From: Chaunax sp. Z400 | Lineage: Eukaryota; Chordata; Actinopteri; Lophiiformes; Chaunacidae | DNA: 64,000 nt | NCBI GenBank assembly: GCA_037577475.1 | Contig: CM075188.1 | Span: 16,326,501-16,390,500 of the forward strand | Direction of reading: 5' to 3' | Shown here: positions 61,101-64,000 of the stretch, in pieces | Position numbering within the stretch: the stretch's first letter is position 1 | How the letters are laid out: every line of letters starts with the position of its first letter | Translations under genes and position numbers: made by a program | Notes under the pieces: generated by a model | Seen by the model: only the letters and a program-made list of their open reading frames with translations | Database searches by the model: none | What the model was told of the DNA's origin: nothing

Positions 61101-64000
61101 TTATCTGGCTTTGGGAAGTCTGCTGTTCATATTCCTCTGGTTGGTCAGATTGTTCAGGACACAGTTGTTAGCCAGTGATGCTAGTTTGGAGTTGATTGCA
61201 CCCTTTCTTTGCTTCCAGCTGCACTCGTCCCCTTCTTCCTCAGGCTCATCTTCCTCGTCATCGTCCACCTCACTCTCCTCATCGCTACGTTCATCACGCT
61301 CCACCTATGAAGATAAGAAAATTTAAAAAGGCACACGTTTTGTGCCAATATGACTGCACTTATTGTCATTCCCTTCCCTTTTCATCTGCATTCTTCTCAC
61401 CTTCCCCAGGAACACAAACTTGTGGACCATGCGCAGGATGAGATAAGCCCAGAAGATGTGTAGAGCTTGCAGAACCAAAAGCAGCGCATTGAAGATATAA
61501 TAACCACCGAAGGGCTCAAAGAACTCTAGAGACACCACCAGGGTTGCATAGAGCACTCTGGGATATAAACACAGTGAGACAGTCAATTTTATTATTTTTA
61601 TCATCAATTTATTATCATGTTTTAGAGCATTTCAAACCACTCAAGAGTACTGTTGGCAGGGACTATAAACCTGTTGCTCTCAGCTAAAAGCCAGTGATGT
61701 CAGGTTGGTGGAAGACAGAGAAAAGAGCAAAGACGCCTGAAGAAACACGAGACAACATGGATGCGGTTCGGTGCTCCAGAACAAGTACATGCCTGACATT
61801 TTGAACAACACACTCATACACATTCCAGAAACTACAAAGACAACACTAATAAAGTGGTAGTTTATACACAATCTAAAATCTGAGTGAAACCTGATTTGTA
61901 TCACTGCCATGATACAGAACTGCAGGCCAATTGAAAACTGACAATTGATGCTGTGTGCTATGCTATGTGTTTGTTTCTGGGAAATCTGATAACACTATTT
62001 CAATTCAAACCAGGAGGAAAAAAGTCATGTTTTACCTGCCAGGAAACACTACCAGCCTTGTCACTAGGAAGACCAGAGCGAAGACGACAAACAGTGAGTC
62101 ACAAGTCCTCGTCCAGCCAGCATAGTGAAACATCTTGGCAGACTTTCAGAGGAAACAGTGGCAGTGAATTAGCAGTTAAAAAAAAGATGAAGCACTTTTA
62201 CATTTTACATCTATTATTAATCTATATATAAAAGTCTTGGCTTTCCCTGGTAAATTCTTGAGTTATAGTGACTGGTCAAAACAACATTGCTTCAAACTGA
62301 CCACAGGACAGTCGCTCTAAGTTTCCCTCAATGTTGATTTGTTGCAACATAGGTAATAAGCTATCACTTCATTCACTGCACATCCACTCAACTGATCCAA
62401 TTTGAAATTTAAAACAAAAGGACACAGATGTCCCCACCACTGGGAAAACTCAATTTGTGCTGAGGAGGATAGACCATAACCTCTATCATAGATGAATGTG
62501 AAGATCAGTCAAATCACAAGTTCAAATATACCTAAAAATGTAAAAAAAAAAAAAAGCAAACTGAAGAACCAATTATGAGATGCACCCCTACAAAGGGTGC
62601 ATCTCATAATAATAATTAGGACCCCTACCCTTCACAGAAGCACACCTGACTGAACCGAGTTAATGGCTGATTCTCTTTACATCATTCTGCCTTTATGTTG
62701 CAGACAACACCTAGTCATGCCTGAGGCCACATGATGAGCTCTACATATTATCTCATCTGTAAGATAACAGTCTCAATGTTACTGTTAAAATGTTACACCC
62801 AGCCTCATAAAACCACAGACAAGGGACCCATTGTCTTCCTGAAGGACTTGGTTACCATGTTATAGCAACGCAGGGTATTTTCATTTTTTATAATGGACCA
62901 TGATGCTTTACTGTGCACAGCTCAGTTCATACTGCACAGGTTATATTGTGTTAAGGAAAGGAAAACTTCTGCATTAGACAATGGCTGTATTCAAAGTCAA
63001 GTTCCCTTTGACCTTTGTGCAATGGTTTTAGGCATTTCAAAGCATGTGAACAGAAAAAAGTCATTTAAATTTCAACACAATGGAATACTGCATTGTGCAT
63101 TTCCTCGTTCCCTTTTCTCCAACTTAAAGTACATGATCAGATTTGGGAAGTTCTCTGCTTCATTGCGAAAATGGGGTGTGGTATATTACCTCCAGAAGGA
63201 AGTCAGACGAGTCATGCACCAGCATCACCAATGTGCCAATCCTCACAAAGTTGGCGCAGTAGGAGAAACCAATGAGGATTATGGTGGCAATGTGATGAAT
63301 CACCTGCTCCTTGAAATCCTGGAAAACACATATGAACACACAGAGACCACACAGTATGAGGACGCATAGCAGTAAAACCAACACATCAGCAGGTCTCCAT
63401 CTGTGTCCAAGTGTTGGGATGGGAGATTTATATGCTGTCTGGACAGATTTATTGTGTTGGAAGCTAAAATATTTTTGATCAGCAACTTGGAAACTGCTGA
63501 CTCACACAAAACCACCGTAGTGTTTTATAAGATTTTAGGAAATTGCCCAAGAAAACTACAGCAAGTAGTTCAAATGCTTTCCTTATAACACATAAACATG
63601 AAAAAAAGATGAAGTAAACTGATTATTTACAGTAATTACTATATATAAACAATAATACAATAAATAAACAACTTACAATACAATAAACAATTTCAGTGAA
63701 TTTTACAGTATATGCTAATCTCTTACTAAAGATGTCAAATCCTGTAACATTCAGTTTTACAAAGAGAGCAAATGCAAAATACATAAAGTTACGATGTAAT
63801 GACAGATAATCCAGTGCATAATCCGTATTAAATTTAATCTAGCAAGAGAAAACATTTGGATTGGACTGTGCAATCCAAAATGAAAAAAGACAGGATGATG
63901 CTGTGAGGTTTTAAATTCATGCATGCATCGGGATCCTCCTCACTTTTCGCTTGACATCCACAGAGACGCACAGGAGCAGTGACACATAGAAGCCCATTTC
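61101..64000 (-). CDS. Ceramide synthase, C-terminal part (CERS2/3/4 group; 5' end outside window)
   Basis: Five exons are visible on the minus strand: 64000-63944 (continues beyond the window), 63318-63190, 62142-62036, 61557-61401 and 61304-61101 (stop TAA). The last four give 155 residues plus stop. The TLC domain is clear: GFYVSLLLC then VDVKRK, followed by the Lag1 motif with its essential His-His (VIHHIATI) and Asp pair (HDSSDFLLE), then SAKMFHYAGW and further membrane helices including HIFWAYLILRMVHKF. The cytosolic tail DERSDEESEVDDD, then EEDEPEEEGDE, is strongly acidic, as in CERS2-CERS4. Ceramide synthases N-acylate sphingoid bases with fatty acyl-CoA in the ER membrane. The YAGW and IFWAYLILRM segments favour CERS2 or CERS3 over CERS4, but the paralogue cannot be settled without the N-terminal half. 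Confidence 0.92.
62572..62610. repeat. Perfect 16-bp hairpin
   Basis: ATTATGAGATGCACCC (62572-62587) is repeated as its exact reverse complement at 62595-62610, with a 7-base loop (CTACAAA). It lies in an intron of the ceramide synthase gene, within a segment related to the repeat at 31365-31450. Confidence 0.9.

Overview
This window looks like genomic DNA of a teleost fish. The evidence is split vertebrate genes with GT-AG introns, very frequent (CA)n/(GT)n microsatellites, and decayed mobile elements of kinds common in fish (a Tc1-like transposase relic, a tRNA-derived SINE, LINE-type 3' tails, a terminal-inverted-repeat element). The gene set also fits: an ENC-family kelch gene that resembles the fish paralogue enc3, and a timm13 / tmprss9-like / lsm7 cluster that as I recall has a counterpart on human 19p13.3.

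Layout. 1-4964: the last three coding exons (+ strand) of a gene that begins outside the window; its product has a Pro/Gln/Ser-rich C-terminus and I do not recognise it. 4965-about 9300: probable 3' UTR and downstream sequence. About 9300-33100: a long gene-poor stretch with microsatellites, a Tc1 relic, a degenerate tandem repeat, an inverted repeat enclosing a tRNA-Pro-like pseudogene, homopolymer tracts, and a few weak exon-like or promoter-like signals. 33177-about 36500: an ENC-type BTB-kelch gene (- strand; 589 residues from two coding exons plus a predicted non-coding first exon). 39764-40727: timm13 (+, 3 exons, complete). 42496-49003: a tmprss9-like membrane serine protease gene (-, 15 coding exons, 805 residues, two LDLa + trypsin cassettes). 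51748-55363: lsm7 (-, 4 exons, complete). 57038-59057: a second BTB-BACK-kelch gene (+, 3 exons, 578 residues). 61101-64000: the 3' part of a ceramide synthase gene (-, five exons seen, 5' end outside).

The genes belong to unrelated cellular systems: mitochondrial inner-membrane protein import (timm13), mRNA decay and U6 snRNP biology (lsm7), cell-surface proteolysis (tmprss9-like), probable cullin-3 ubiquitin-ligase adaptors (the two kelch proteins) and sphingolipid synthesis (ceramide synthase). They are neighbours by synteny and do not form an operon. timm13 and tmprss9-like are convergent; enc3/timm13 and lsm7/kelch are head-to-head pairs. I built the exon models from splice consensus and reading-frame phase. 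For all complete genes the summed exons are divisible by three, and timm13, lsm7 and enc3 give the length I remember for their families (95, 103 and 589 residues).

I found no convincing undescribed biological system. The best leads are the duplicated LDLa-protease cassette, the in-frame 93-nt intron of the ENC gene, the inverted repeat around the tRNA-like sequence, and a candidate coding first exon at 50017-50093.
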